A stretch of DNA of 64,000 nucleotides from Oligoflexus sp. (lineage in GTDB: Bacteria; Bdellovibrionota_B; Oligoflexia; Oligoflexales; Oligoflexaceae). The stretch spans positions 1-64,000 of the forward strand of contig JACMPP010000059.1 in the NCBI GenBank assembly GCA_014377445.1. The letters run 5' to 3'. Shown one piece after another: positions 10,358 to 18,281 of this stretch (positions are counted from its first letter, which is position 1; each line of letters starts with the position of its first letter). The position numbers and the translations under genes are program-made. The notes beneath the pieces were generated by a model. It was not told the DNA's origin and did no database searches. It worked only from the letters and a program-made list of their open reading frames with translations.

Positions 10358-10489
10358 ATGGGAGCTAAGGGCGTGCTCGGCCTGATTTCAATTCTAATCA
10401 CCGTCGTCGTATTGATACAGCACGAATTTGAATTAGCGAAAATCGAGCTTGAGTGCTATGCCCTGGATTCCAAGCTTCTGGTCGCGTGA
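10358..10489 (+). CDS. Possible small single-pass membrane protein (43 aa)
   Basis: ATG at 10358 to TGA at 10487 encodes 43 residues beginning MGAKGVLGLISILITVVVLI, a good membrane helix, followed by a charged tail (FELAKIELE). There is no good Shine-Dalgarno before the ATG; a GTG at 10373 has GGAG 8 nt upstream and would give 38 residues with the same helix. A strong terminator-like hairpin follows 48 nt after the stop, as expected for a monocistronic small gene. Upstream, an AAGGAG precedes a TTG-initiated five-codon frame at 10318 that may act as a leader. The 640-bp gap between the kinase and the methyltransferase otherwise shows nothing. Confidence 0.35.
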   Translation: MGAKGVLGLISILITVVVLIQHEFELAKIELECYALDSKLLVA

Positions 10490-10537
10490 GTTCGTTCAAA
10501 CGCGTCTTTCGGTCATTTATCAAGAAAATAATTTATG

Positions 10538-10577
10538 AAAAAACAGCAGACTTAGCGTAAGTCCTTGCTGGTTTTTT
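10538..10577 (+). terminator. Rho-independent terminator-like hairpin
   Basis: Arms of A6-CAGCA-GACTTA and TAAGTC-(CT)-TGCTG-G-T6 enclose a GCG loop, ending in six T. It lies between the putative small membrane protein gene and the GTG of the methyltransferase gene, so it probably ends the former. Confidence 0.6.
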
Positions 10578-10667
10578 CGCGAGTGGTTAAAGTCCCTCAA
10601 GCACGAATTCACAACACCATGTGACATCTTTAATCAGGCTGAATGCACTGCCAGGGGAATATCTGAA

Positions 10668-11348
10668 GTGGATGAGAGCAAGAAATCGTCGGCACACTTT
10701 ACTGATTTTGAAAAATCGATTCTAAGCAAAAGCGTTCTCGACATAGGCGCGGGCAAAGACCCTGTTGTCGCCCATGCGGAAGTTTTTGATCTGGCTCAAG
10801 GTGACGCCAACCACATCACTTCGTTTGTAAAAAAGCAATTTGATTGCGTGTATTCCTCGCATTGTCTCGAGCATATGCACAATCCGTCGGAAGCAATTAG
10901 GGAATGGTGGCGGCTTATCAAACCGGAAGGTTTTCTTTTCTTCACAGTTCCAGACGAAGACCTCTATGAACAGGGTGTCTTTCCAAGTCGCTTTAACGGC
11001 GACCATAAGCACACCTTCACTCTTGCCAAGAAGAAGAGCTGGTCACCTGTCTCGATCAACGTTATCGACTTTGTAGCAAAATTGCCGGATGTCGAAGTTG
11101 TCAGTGTATCGCTGAATGACATCGGATATGACCGTCGTTTTGTTAAGCACGGCCTCTTTAAAACGGGCGCTATCTTCCGCTTCTTTACCCGCCTTATTGG
11201 TAGCTTGAAAAAACGCGGTTTGAATTTCTTTTCTGAAAAGGCTGAAGCTTTTTTCAATCGCCATTCACTCGTCGATCAAACACGTTCCAACGCATTGGCT
11301 CAGATCGAGGTGATCCTGCGCAAAAAGCCTCTACCGCTTGGCGTTTAG
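10668..11348 (+). CDS. Class I SAM-dependent methyltransferase
   Basis: 226 residues starting at a GTG with AGGGGA 9 nt upstream; no ATG exists in frame upstream. The SAM-binding motif I is VLDIGAGKDPVV (about residues 23-34), with motif-II-like region EVFDLAQGDAN and the family hallmark FDCVYSSHCLEHMHNP (about 63-78) followed by a post-motif LKPEG-like segment (RLIKPEGFLFFTVPD). This is the Methyltransf_11/23 arrangement typical of small-molecule, lipid or sugar methylation; the substrate is not visible. The C-terminus is basic and ends LRKKPLPLGV. It stands alone, flanked by the small membrane-protein locus and a convergent lipoprotein pair. Confidence 0.8.
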   Translation: MDESKKSSAHFTDFEKSILSKSVLDIGAGKDPVVAHAEVFDLAQGDANHITSFVKKQFDCVYSSHCLEHMHNPSEAIREWWRLIKPEGFLFFTVPDEDLYEQGVFPSRFNGDHKHTFTLAKKKSWSPVSINVIDFVAKLPDVEVVSVSLNDIGYDRRFVKHGLFKTGAIFRFFTRLIGSLKKRGLNFFSEKAEAFFNRHSLVDQTRSNALAQIEVILRKKPLPLGV

Positions 11349-11594
11349 AGCCAGACTAAAATGAGCGATCCCAAATCACGGCCCTACTCCTCGAGCCGAC
11401 GAAGTGACCCACAACTTAGCACAATCCATTGGTGAATGGCTTAGCTTGATTTCTTGCGCCTCGATCCCGACTTTCCCAGATGTCCTGAAAAGGACATTTG
11501 GATAGGTTTGAATAAGTTTAGAAGAACGGAAAACCCATGCGAGCATTTTATCAACGCCGATTATCTTATCGACTTCACTGCTGTTCTGGGATTT

Positions 11595-12740
11595 TTAATA
11601 TCCGGGAGGCAGGACGACTCCGCGAATGAAGTTGCTAAATACGCCTTCGTTATCGTAGCGGCCCGTTAGATAATCCCAACTGAGGCGACTATACCCATTG
11701 CCCAGCCAGGGACGATCCGGACGATCGGCTCCCCAAGAGTTTTTTACGACGAGATATTCAAGATTGCCCGAAAGGGCCAGGGTCTTTTCATCATCGCTCA
11801 GATCACCTTCGGGAAGGGTTCCGCGACCGGGAACGTCGGTTACTGTGTAATCATAAAGTACGATCATATGACCGCCGCTATGGCCCAATTCGCCCGCCTG
11901 AGCGAGAGTGCTGAGATTGAAAAGCCCCTTCTCGTTGGCCGCGTTGAAGCTCACAAACCATGAGAGAAGCACGGGTTGATGATCGTTTAGAGCCCTCTTA
12001 ATTCTTTGCTCGATCTTTTTGTAGTTGACCAACTCCGCTTCGGTCGGGAGTTTTTTGCCTTCGTAGTATCCCCAGTTATTGCCGCCACTGACCGAGGCCT
12101 CTTTCCACAGTCCCAGCCAGGTTTCAAGCGATTGCTCTTCGCGCGTCTTCACATCGACGAGCATGGTGGACGAGGCCAGATGACGATTCTTATAGGCCGT
12201 ATTCATATCGAACTTGTACTTGCCCTGACAGCTAAAGCCCTTATCCAGCTCCTGCCGGATGAGTTCAGGCGTCCGCTGGCTGACATCGAAGAGTGTCCCG
12301 CCTTCTTTGCCCTGATCCTGAATGTAAGTCACTGCACAGGCCTGAGCCTTGGACATGACGAAATCTTTTTCTTCGGGAATGAATTCATCTTCTTTCAGCC
12401 AGCCGTAGGTATTGATCAGCCTGACAGATTTCTTCCAGCCACCGCCGGTTGGAAATTCTTCATCAGGAATCGGCTCATTCTTCTCGAGCTTTCCGTAAAG
12501 GTCCCAGTAGGTCCAATACGTTTCCGAAACATTGATGTCTTCACCGGTCGTGGTTTTAAGCATGGACTCGAGCCAGGTGGCTTGAGCGTAGAGCCAGCAA
12601 TTGCCAATTGACTGCCGCTTAACAGGACTATGGGCCACCGATGTAATCTTTTCCTGACTCACTTCCGAGGGCTCACAGGCCAAGATACAAACTCCAAGAG
12701 AGAGACAGGCTGCGCGAAGCAGTTGCTTGTGAAATTTCAC
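11595..12740 (-). CDS. Papain-like (C1) cysteine peptidase lipoprotein
   Basis: The start is the GTG at 12740, which has AGGAG 7 nt upstream and overlaps the TGA of the upstream gene (GTGA), giving 381 residues. The longer open frame would lack a signal peptide. The N-terminus (LLRAACLSLGVCILAC) is a lipoprotein signal. All papain-type catalytic elements are visible: Gln and Cys in QSIGNCWLYA, His in LGHSGGHMIVLYD, and Asn in VVKNSWG. The GNCWLYA form resembles the bleomycin-hydrolase-like branch more than plant papain. No propeptide signature was recognised. The peptidase is probably anchored at the periplasmic or outer surface; substrate unknown. Translational coupling to the gene at 12737-13525 suggests a partner role for that protein. 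Confidence 0.8.
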   Translation of the reverse strand: MKFHKQLLRAACLSLGVCILACEPSEVSQEKITSVAHSPVKRQSIGNCWLYAQATWLESMLKTTTGEDINVSETYWTYWDLYGKLEKNEPIPDEEFPTGGGWKKSVRLINTYGWLKEDEFIPEEKDFVMSKAQACAVTYIQDQGKEGGTLFDVSQRTPELIRQELDKGFSCQGKYKFDMNTAYKNRHLASSTMLVDVKTREEQSLETWLGLWKEASVSGGNNWGYYEGKKLPTEAELVNYKKIEQRIKRALNDHQPVLLSWFVSFNAANEKGLFNLSTLAQAGELGHSGGHMIVLYDYTVTDVPGRGTLPEGDLSDDEKTLALSGNLEYLVVKNSWGADRPDRPWLGNGYSRLSWDYLTGRYDNEGVFSNFIRGVVLPPGY

Positions 12741-13525
12741 GATTTCGCTCCTTTCTCGGCTAGACGTTTCGCGCTGTAATCCAGAAGGCGTCTGATTTCC
12801 TTCGACTCTGGACCAAGACACTGACCAGGACTGGCGATGACTTCCCAGACCCAGGTTCCTCGTTCGTAGACGTTCATGCCCAATACGGGTTTCTTGTGAA
12901 GATCCGTCCATTGCCAGAAATAACTGTCGCGATCCAGTTTCCGGAGATTGTCGCGTTCCTGGTCATTATCAACGGTGACGACGAGAAAGGTCAGATCCGC
13001 AGTTACACCGCTGGCCAGGAGCTTTTGGATCCGGCTTTGAAAGGAGCCAAGCTTGGACAGCTTCTCGTAATTTTCTTCCGCAGTCTTCAAGCAGCTTTTT
13101 GCATACTCAGGCACCTGACTTCCATCCCGATCGATCGCATCACCTTCCTCCTCATCCCAGGGCGTATTGAACGCAAGCTGGCCGTCCTTCTTTCCGTAGA
13201 CCCAAAACTGCCTCTCTTTGATCTTCAGTTTGGTCGGGATTTCGACAGGAGGCAAAGGCTCGATTGGTTGGGTTGGCTCAGGTTCCGGACTCGGCTGCGA
13301 GGCAACCGGAGGCTCGATTGGTTGGGTTGGCTCAGGTTCCGGGCTCGGCTGCGAGGCAACCGGAGGTTCGATCGGCGTCGCGGTCGGGTCAGCCGCACTC
13401 TGCAAAGGAAGAACGGCAGCATCGTCTATCGCGGGCGGAGCCGATTTATGCGCTTTCTTTTGGCAGGACAAACTGAGCGAAAACACGCCCAAAGTTGCTG
13501 CTATAAGATATTTTTTACGGAACAT
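12737..13525 (-). CDS. Proline-rich-linker lipoprotein of unknown function, coupled to the C1 peptidase
   Basis: ATG at 13525 (GGGAGGA about 9 nt upstream) gives 262 residues; the frame is open further upstream but without a signal. Lipobox SLSLSC at about residue 21. Residues about 55-105 form a Pro/Glu-rich linker with an 18-residue unit (PIEPPVASQPSPEPEPTQ) repeated. The C-terminal domain (about 110-262; RQFWVYGKKDG, NVYERGTWVWEVI) matches no family I know. The TGA overlaps the GTG of the peptidase gene by 4 bp. A chaperone, inhibitor or anchoring partner of the peptidase is possible but unproven. Confidence 0.75.
   Translation of the reverse strand: MFRKKYLIAATLGVFSLSLSCQKKAHKSAPPAIDDAAVLPLQSAADPTATPIEPPVASQPSPEPEPTQPIEPPVASQPSPEPEPTQPIEPLPPVEIPTKLKIKERQFWVYGKKDGQLAFNTPWDEEEGDAIDRDGSQVPEYAKSCLKTAEENYEKLSKLGSFQSRIQKLLASGVTADLTFLVVTVDNDQERDNLRKLDRDSYFWQWTDLHKKPVLGMNVYERGTWVWEVIASPGQCLGPESKEIRRLLDYSAKRLAEKGAKS
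13259..13366 (-). repeat. 54-bp tandem repeat, two near-identical units
   Basis: Two adjacent 54-bp units (13259-13312 and 13313-13366) differ at a single base by eye and encode two copies of an 18-residue Pro/Glu-rich linker. A third, shortened unit follows. Unit number could vary by slippage without changing frame. Confidence 0.85.
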
Positions 13526-13686
13526 GGGTGACAGTCCTCCCGCTTGTGAAATACCGTGCGTCGCGCCGAATACCTGGATTGGGTATATATCAAAATTCGA
13601 CCCGCTACTATGATAAGCCCATAAGAAACCGACCAATTATCACCACGCCTTTTAGAGTAAGCAAAACGATATCAATCCCTTAGATC

Positions 13687-13806
13687 TTAGGCATTTATAA
13701 TCAAGCGAAATTCATTGTCGGGATTTGTCCCCTTCCAACCAAAGCTCATGGCGCTCGCAGCAAACGCTCCTCTTTGGAATCGCTTTTGCATCTCTGCCTC
13801 AAGCAT
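13687..13806 (-). CDS. Possible 39-aa open frame of unknown nature
   Basis: ATG at 13806 with GAGG 7 nt upstream, stop at 13687. The product is basic at the start (MLEAEMQKRFQRGAF) and ends FGWKGTNPDNEFRLIINA, which reads like the C-terminus of a larger protein. No family recognised. It abuts the truncated SDR remnant on the other strand, so it may be the second remnant at a rearrangement junction instead of a functional small gene. Confidence 0.25.
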   Translation of the reverse strand: MLEAEMQKRFQRGAFAASAMSFGWKGTNPDNEFRLIINA

Positions 13807-13834
13807 GCTCGAACCTCGGGAAAACCTGTGAGGA

Positions 13835-14089
13835 TTGGTCGAACGCCGTATTCGGGTGAATTGTGTGGCACCCGGGCCCGTGTGGACTCCGCTCAATCTA
13901 TCGGATGCGGATGCCGAAGAGATCACATCCTTCGCTGCGTCGACGCCTTATAAAAGGCCGGCGCAACCTGAAGAGATCGCGCCAGCCTATGTGTATTTCG
14001 CATCGAATGCGGACAGTAGTTATGTGACCGGCGAGATTATTTCACTGCTGGGCGGCAAGACCACCGCGAGTGGAACAAGACAACTTTAG
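13835..14089 (+). pseudogene. C-terminal remnant of a short-chain dehydrogenase/reductase
   Basis: About 84 codons match the last third of a classical SDR: RIRVNCVAPGPVWTPL, RPAQPEEIAPAYVYFAS and YVTGEIISLLGG. The Rossmann TGxxxGIG motif, the NAG motif and the catalytic Ser/Tyr/Lys are missing, and nothing SDR-like precedes it in any frame. It therefore cannot encode an active enzyme. The TAG shares 4 bp with the stop of the convergent map gene. Confidence 0.8.
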
Positions 14090-14841
14090 ACAGCATCCGC
14101 CTGGGTCATGAGCAAAGGCGCTCCCTTGGTGATGACCATCGTGTGTTCGTATTGAGCGGAGAGGAACTTCGGCTTGGTGAAGAGCGTCCAACCATCATTG
14201 CTTTCATCGACGTGCGTCGCGCCCGTCGAGAGAAAGGGTTCGATCGTGATAACCATTCCTTCCTTTAACATGCGTTTGTCTTTGGGATCGTAGTAGGGAG
14301 CGATGAATTCAGGCGCTTCGTGCAGCGCACGCCCAACGCCATGACTGCCCAGGTTTCTGATGATCGTAAGCTTGTGATGGGCCGCCACGGTTTCGATCGC
14401 CCGACCGATTCCGTTGAGTGGTTGCCCGGCGCGGGCGACGAGCATGGCCGCTTCAAGAGCCCTTCTTGTGGAATCACAGAGGTGGCGTTTGACTTTGTTC
14501 TCGGGAGGCACGATGAAGGATCCTCCTGTATCTCCAAAATATCCGTCCATCGCCGCTGAAACATCGATATTCACCATATCGCCTGCCAGGACCACCCGGC
14601 TGCCGGGTATACCATGCGCAACTTCGTTATTGATACTGATACAGGTCGTGCCCGGAAAATTGTATACGAGACGCGGTGCGGATTGCGCACCATGATTCTG
14701 AAGATAGCGCTCGCCAATATCGTCCAATTCCTTGGTCGTCATTCCAGGTTCGATACTTTTGCCCATGATTTGAAGACAGTTTGCAACGATTTTACCAATG
14801 CGCCTTAAGCCTTCAAGATCGTTTTCTGTTTCCAAGGTCAT
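14086..14841 (-). CDS. map: Methionine aminopeptidase, type I
   Basis: 251 residues, the usual length of bacterial type I MetAP, which removes the N-terminal Met from nascent proteins in the cytosol. All five metal ligands and the substrate-binding His are visible: His in EVAHGIPG, Asp in VNIDVSA, Asp in FGDTGGSF, His in SHGVGRALHE, Glu in ITIEPFL and Glu in QYEHTMVI. The ATG at 14841 has AAGGG about 12 nt upstream, a weak spacing. The stop overlaps the SDR remnant. No secY or infA neighbour is present, so this is either a stand-alone housekeeping copy or a second paralogue. Confidence 0.93.
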   Translation of the reverse strand: MTLETENDLEGLRRIGKIVANCLQIMGKSIEPGMTTKELDDIGERYLQNHGAQSAPRLVYNFPGTTCISINNEVAHGIPGSRVVLAGDMVNIDVSAAMDGYFGDTGGSFIVPPENKVKRHLCDSTRRALEAAMLVARAGQPLNGIGRAIETVAAHHKLTIIRNLGSHGVGRALHEAPEFIAPYYDPKDKRMLKEGMVITIEPFLSTGATHVDESNDGWTLFTKPKFLSAQYEHTMVITKGAPLLMTQADAV

Positions 14842-14966
14842 AGAGGGGGCGCCCTTTCCGCAAAAGCATGAGATCCAGACCCATAATATCGACGATCCGA
14901 TCGTAAATTTCCATGTTCAATTTGTGAAGCTGAGTAGGCGTCAAAAGGATGTGGCATTTTCAATAG

Positions 14967-15006
14967 AAAAAGCCACGCGATCTCCGTAGAGGTCTCGTGG
15001 CTTTTT
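14967..15006 (-). terminator. Rho-independent terminator, bidirectional type
   Basis: AAAAAGCCACG and CGTGGCTTTTT arms with a partly paired centre (GATCTC / GAGGTC) form a strong hairpin flanked by A and T runs. It lies 17 bp after the stop of the Cys-rich exported protein gene. Confidence 0.8.
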
Positions 15007-15022
15007 AACTCTGCAAAAAGGC

Positions 15023-15475
15023 TTATTTTGCTCCGTCCTTGATACAATTTTTCTTCATGGCTTCGAGGATTTTTTTCGGTCCTTTGCATACAACTGTAGC
15101 GTTACCGAGAGTGTCTGCTTTTGCACAGGAGCTGTCAGGCTTCGCACTCAGCTCTTTTTGAATGGGGCTGCCCGCTACTTGCTTTGGCGTGTTGATTGCA
15201 GTCGCCGATTCCTTTATTTCCTTTTTGCATTTCATTACGTAGGAAATGCCATTTTTCTTTTTACATTCGTCTGCAGCATGCTTCGCCGCATCGATTTTCG
15301 TTTTGATTCCCGCTTGGACCTCGACGTCACAGGCTGCACTGGCTACATCGAAATCTTTACACTTGGTCTCCGTGGCAGCGACTTCCGAACAAGTCAGAGT
15401 CGTCTCGACCGCGAAAGAAGACGAGGAATACAAAGCCAGACCCAAAAACAGCGCAATACAGTTCGCAGATTTCAT
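15023..15475 (-). CDS. Cysteine-rich exported protein of unknown function
   Basis: 150 residues. The start ATG has GGGAG 6 nt upstream. A cleavable signal peptide is clear (ALFLGLALYSSSSFA, cut near residue 22). The mature part is about 128 residues, rich in Lys, with eight cysteines (in TLTC, ETKC, SAAC, ADEC, VMKC, DSSC, VVC and KKNC), an even number consistent with four disulfides in the periplasm or outside the cell. No family recognised. It has its own terminator and no operon partner. Confidence 0.7.
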   Translation of the reverse strand: MKSANCIALFLGLALYSSSSFAVETTLTCSEVAATETKCKDFDVASAACDVEVQAGIKTKIDAAKHAADECKKKNGISYVMKCKKEIKESATAINTPKQVAGSPIQKELSAKPDSSCAKADTLGNATVVCKGPKKILEAMKKNCIKDGAK

Positions 15476-15689
15476 ACAGAACTCCCAAGTTAGCCAAAGT
15501 TGCCCTTAGTGTAAGCCCAGTCGATTATAAACTCTAGACGGAAAGCATAAATTTGCAAGAAGTCACAGGGACTTATGGTTAAACCCCAAGCATTTATTGT
15601 CCATCTGGCATGAACAGACTAGTAATTCAAAAATATCATGGCTTTAAAGATTTATTCGAATTCACTTTCTCTAAAGACATTATTGTAAT

Positions 15690-15708
15690 AAGAATCGTTA
15701 TCATTATT
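15690..15708 (+). promoter_or_regulatory. Predicted Fur box
   Basis: A 19-bp site whose reverse strand matches the E. coli Fur consensus at 14 of 19 positions by eye, within an AT-rich stretch (15685-15712). It lies about 85 bp before the porin start, ahead of an operon with iron-linked families. Identity as a Fur site is inference from consensus and context. Confidence 0.6.
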
Positions 15709-15792
15709 AAGGTTGCTAAGCTATCATGTCGATAAGCCTTGTCAGCAGGGTTCTCATCCCGCCTTATGTGGGTTGTAAAAGGACTGTTTCCT

Positions 15793-17154
15793 ATGATCTT
15801 CGGACTTCACTCAAACCTAAAATTTTGGCTCGCGCCTCTATGCGGCTCTATCCTTTTGTCGACAGTTCTTCCCGGCCTGGCTCAGGCATCCGAGGAGGAG
15901 GAAGAAAAAGAGAAGATCGAAAAAGCTGAAAAAGTTCAAAAGCCGAATTTTGAATTTTCCGGTTACGGCGAATTGGTCATGACTTATTTTGATTTCGGTC
16001 CCAACCAGAAAGCGAGTCCCAAAGGCTCGAAGCGCGATCAACGCCTCCTCCTCGATACGCGTCGTTTCAGTTTGGAAGTTGAAGGCGAACTCGCGCGTGG
16101 CTTCACCTTCGAAGCCGAACTCGAAGTCGAACACGGCGGTACAGGCTCAGCCGTGGAACTTGAATACGAAGAAGCCGGTGAATACGAGAATGAGACCGAA
16201 AAAGGCGGCGAGATCGTCTTTGAAAAACTCTTTCTGCAGAAGAAATTCGGTGAGCAGCAGCGCCTCCGAATCGGCCGCTTTCCCGTCGCTCTCGGGATGC
16301 TCCCCGGCAGCCACGAACCTCTTGATTATTTGGGAGCGGTTCGCGCGGAAAGTGAATCGCATATCATTCCGGACGCCTGGTCGGAGATGGGTGTGGAATA
16401 TCGTATCAGTACCGATCACAATAATTACACAGTCCAGTCAATCAACGGCCTGGATTCGTCTGGCTTCAGCACTCAGAACTTTGTAGTCGGTGGCTACCAG
16501 ACCCGTTTCGACGAAGTGAAAGGCACCGATCCTGCATTCGTGGCCCGCTGGTCGACGAGTCTCATCCCAGGTCTCGATACAGCTTTTGCCGTGTATTATG
16601 GGGACTCATCCAGAAACCGCCCTCAGTCGGATCTCACAAAGAAATGTTCGGCGGGTGCGAATTCCAACACGGCGAACAGCGTGGCCCCTTGCGGTTATGT
16701 TAAGACCCCCCTCACCCTCCTTTCGTGGACCGCCAAAGGCGATTGGGACCATCTCATCGCTCAAGCCTCCTATGTCGCGGGGCATATTCGCAACGCCAAA
16801 GACATCAACGATCGCAACTCAACTCTTTCGACCAAGTATGTTGGCATTCTGCGCAGTCCTGTTGCGGAACGTGCGTACTCCGCCTGGGCGGAAGTCGGTT
16901 ATAGCTTCGAAGGCCTCGATGAGAAGGACAAAGTCATTCCCTTCGTTCGCTATGAAGACTACGACACCATCGCGAAAGAAGCGCCCGGACAGATCGATCA
17001 GGATCGTTGGTCGCGCCGCGTGTGGAGTCTGGGCGCGGATTATCTCTTCGCCAAATCGGTCGCATTTAAACTCGATACAGCGCGTCGATCTTTCGCCTCG
17101 AAGGATCTGCGGGTTGAAAATGAAGTTCGCTTTAATACTTCCTTCCTATTTTAA
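15793..17154 (+). CDS. Outer-membrane porin-like protein of an imelysin operon
   Basis: The ATG at 15793 (AAAGGA 9 nt upstream) starts a good signal peptide ending LPGLAQA, giving 453 residues; the in-frame ATG at 15739 would put extra sequence before it. After a short Glu/Lys-rich stretch, the mature protein has alternating amphipathic strands (FSGYGELVMTYFDF, RFSLEVEGELARGFTFEAEL) and ends in a phenylalanine after a strand (VRFNTSFLF), the usual signal for outer-membrane barrel insertion. It resembles phosphate-selective-porin-like (OprP/O-fold) proteins. First gene of an operon with imelysin (20 bp gap) and the di-heme protein, so passage of an iron form is the likely role; substrate unproven. 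Confidence 0.75.
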   Translation: MIFGLHSNLKFWLAPLCGSILLSTVLPGLAQASEEEEEKEKIEKAEKVQKPNFEFSGYGELVMTYFDFGPNQKASPKGSKRDQRLLLDTRRFSLEVEGELARGFTFEAELEVEHGGTGSAVELEYEEAGEYENETEKGGEIVFEKLFLQKKFGEQQRLRIGRFPVALGMLPGSHEPLDYLGAVRAESESHIIPDAWSEMGVEYRISTDHNNYTVQSINGLDSSGFSTQNFVVGGYQTRFDEVKGTDPAFVARWSTSLIPGLDTAFAVYYGDSSRNRPQSDLTKKCSAGANSNTANSVAPCGYVKTPLTLLSWTAKGDWDHLIAQASYVAGHIRNAKDINDRNSTLSTKYVGILRSPVAERAYSAWAEVGYSFEGLDEKDKVIPFVRYEDYDTIAKEAPGQIDQDRWSRRVWSLGADYLFAKSVAFKLDTARRSFASKDLRVENEVRFNTSFLF

Positions 17155-17174
17155 TTGTAAGCAAGGATAAAACC

Positions 17175-18263
17175 ATGACATTTCATTCGATCAAGAAGTT
17201 AGCGGTTTCGACCAGTCTTCTCCTCATGATCTCCTGCGGCGGTAGCTCAGGCGGCGGTTCCGATGATCGCGCAAACCTCGCTGTTCAAGCTGAGCAGAAA
17301 GCTATCCTTACGCAGTTTGCCAACGCTGTTATCATTCCTACCTACGATGACCTTGCTGCAAAATCGGCCGCCATGAAAGAGGCCGCTGCTCTCTTTGCAG
17401 GCAGCCAAACGCAAGCCAATCTAGACGCGACTCGCGCGGCATGGATCGCGACGCGTACGCCCTGGGAACGCAGCGAAGCCTTTCTGTTCGGACCGGTCGA
17501 TAGCAATGGTTATGATCCGCAGATGGATGACTGGCCTCTGGATCACTCGAAACTTGAGCAAACAATTAAGGCGAACCTCACATCCCCAACCGATGTCGCG
17601 ACAGCGGAAACAGATGTCAAAGGGTTTCACTCGATTGAATTTCTACTTTGGGGCTATAATAAAAGCAAAACTATAGCTAGCATGACCGCCGCAGAAGATG
17701 CTTATCTCACCGAACTCACTCAGGACCACGCACGCATCACGACCCTGCTTCGTGATTCCTGGACCAGCGGTGCAAGTCCTTATGCTAAAGTTTTGAGTTC
17801 GGCAGGCGAGGCTGGCAACGACAAATACGCTTCCACACAATCGGCCGTTCAAGAGATGTTTGATGCGATGGTTGGAATCTCGGACGAAGTTGCGAACAGC
17901 AAGATTTCGGGTCCTTACAAAGACCAGGATTCGAACAAGGTTGAAAGTCAGTTCAGTTATAATTCACTCGTCGATTTCCAAGACAACATCACCAGTCTTC
18001 GCAACGTATATTTCGGAACTCTGAACGGCACAGTTGCCAGCGCAAGTATCAGCAGCTTCGTGAAAGCCCGAAATGCGGCACTTGACGCTCAAGTTGTAGC
18101 GGGCATCACGGCCAGCATCGCAGCGATCGGTGTGATCCCAGAGCCTTTCCGCGATTCTCTGAAGGATCCGGCAGCCGCTCCTAAAATTGATGCCGCGATC
18201 ACCACGATCAACAGCCTTAGAACCTTACTCGAGACTCAAGTCCGTCCCGTTGTTCTTCCCTAA
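17175..18263 (+). CDS. Imelysin-family lipoprotein
   Basis: 362 residues. Lipobox LMISC at about residue 21 followed by a Gly/Ser linker. The imelysin (M75/ICMP) fold is supported by the GxHxxE motif in KGFHSIEFLLWG (about residues 150-160) and the W-x-x-SE-x-FLFGPV segment (about 97-108). Family members (EfeM, Algp7, IrpA) bind iron or other metals in the periplasm; peptidase activity is not established. The gene lies between a porin and a DUF1111 cytochrome with gaps of 20 and 18 bp, a frequent arrangement in Gram-negative iron loci, downstream of the predicted Fur box. Confidence 0.88.
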   Translation: MTFHSIKKLAVSTSLLLMISCGGSSGGGSDDRANLAVQAEQKAILTQFANAVIIPTYDDLAAKSAAMKEAAALFAGSQTQANLDATRAAWIATRTPWERSEAFLFGPVDSNGYDPQMDDWPLDHSKLEQTIKANLTSPTDVATAETDVKGFHSIEFLLWGYNKSKTIASMTAAEDAYLTELTQDHARITTLLRDSWTSGASPYAKVLSSAGEAGNDKYASTQSAVQEMFDAMVGISDEVANSKISGPYKDQDSNKVESQFSYNSLVDFQDNITSLRNVYFGTLNGTVASASISSFVKARNAALDAQVVAGITASIAAIGVIPEPFRDSLKDPAAAPKIDAAITTINSLRTLLETQVRPVVLP

Positions 18264-18281
18264 ACTACAGCAGGTAGCGCC

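Noticed and set aside
12006-12611. 201-codon plus-strand frame
   Set aside because: Antisense to the papain-like peptidase gene with intact catalytic triad.
13218-13613. 131-codon plus-strand frame rich in Gly/Ser repeats
   Set aside because: It is the complement of the proline-rich linker of the lipoprotein on the minus strand; the repeats come from the 54-bp coding repeat.
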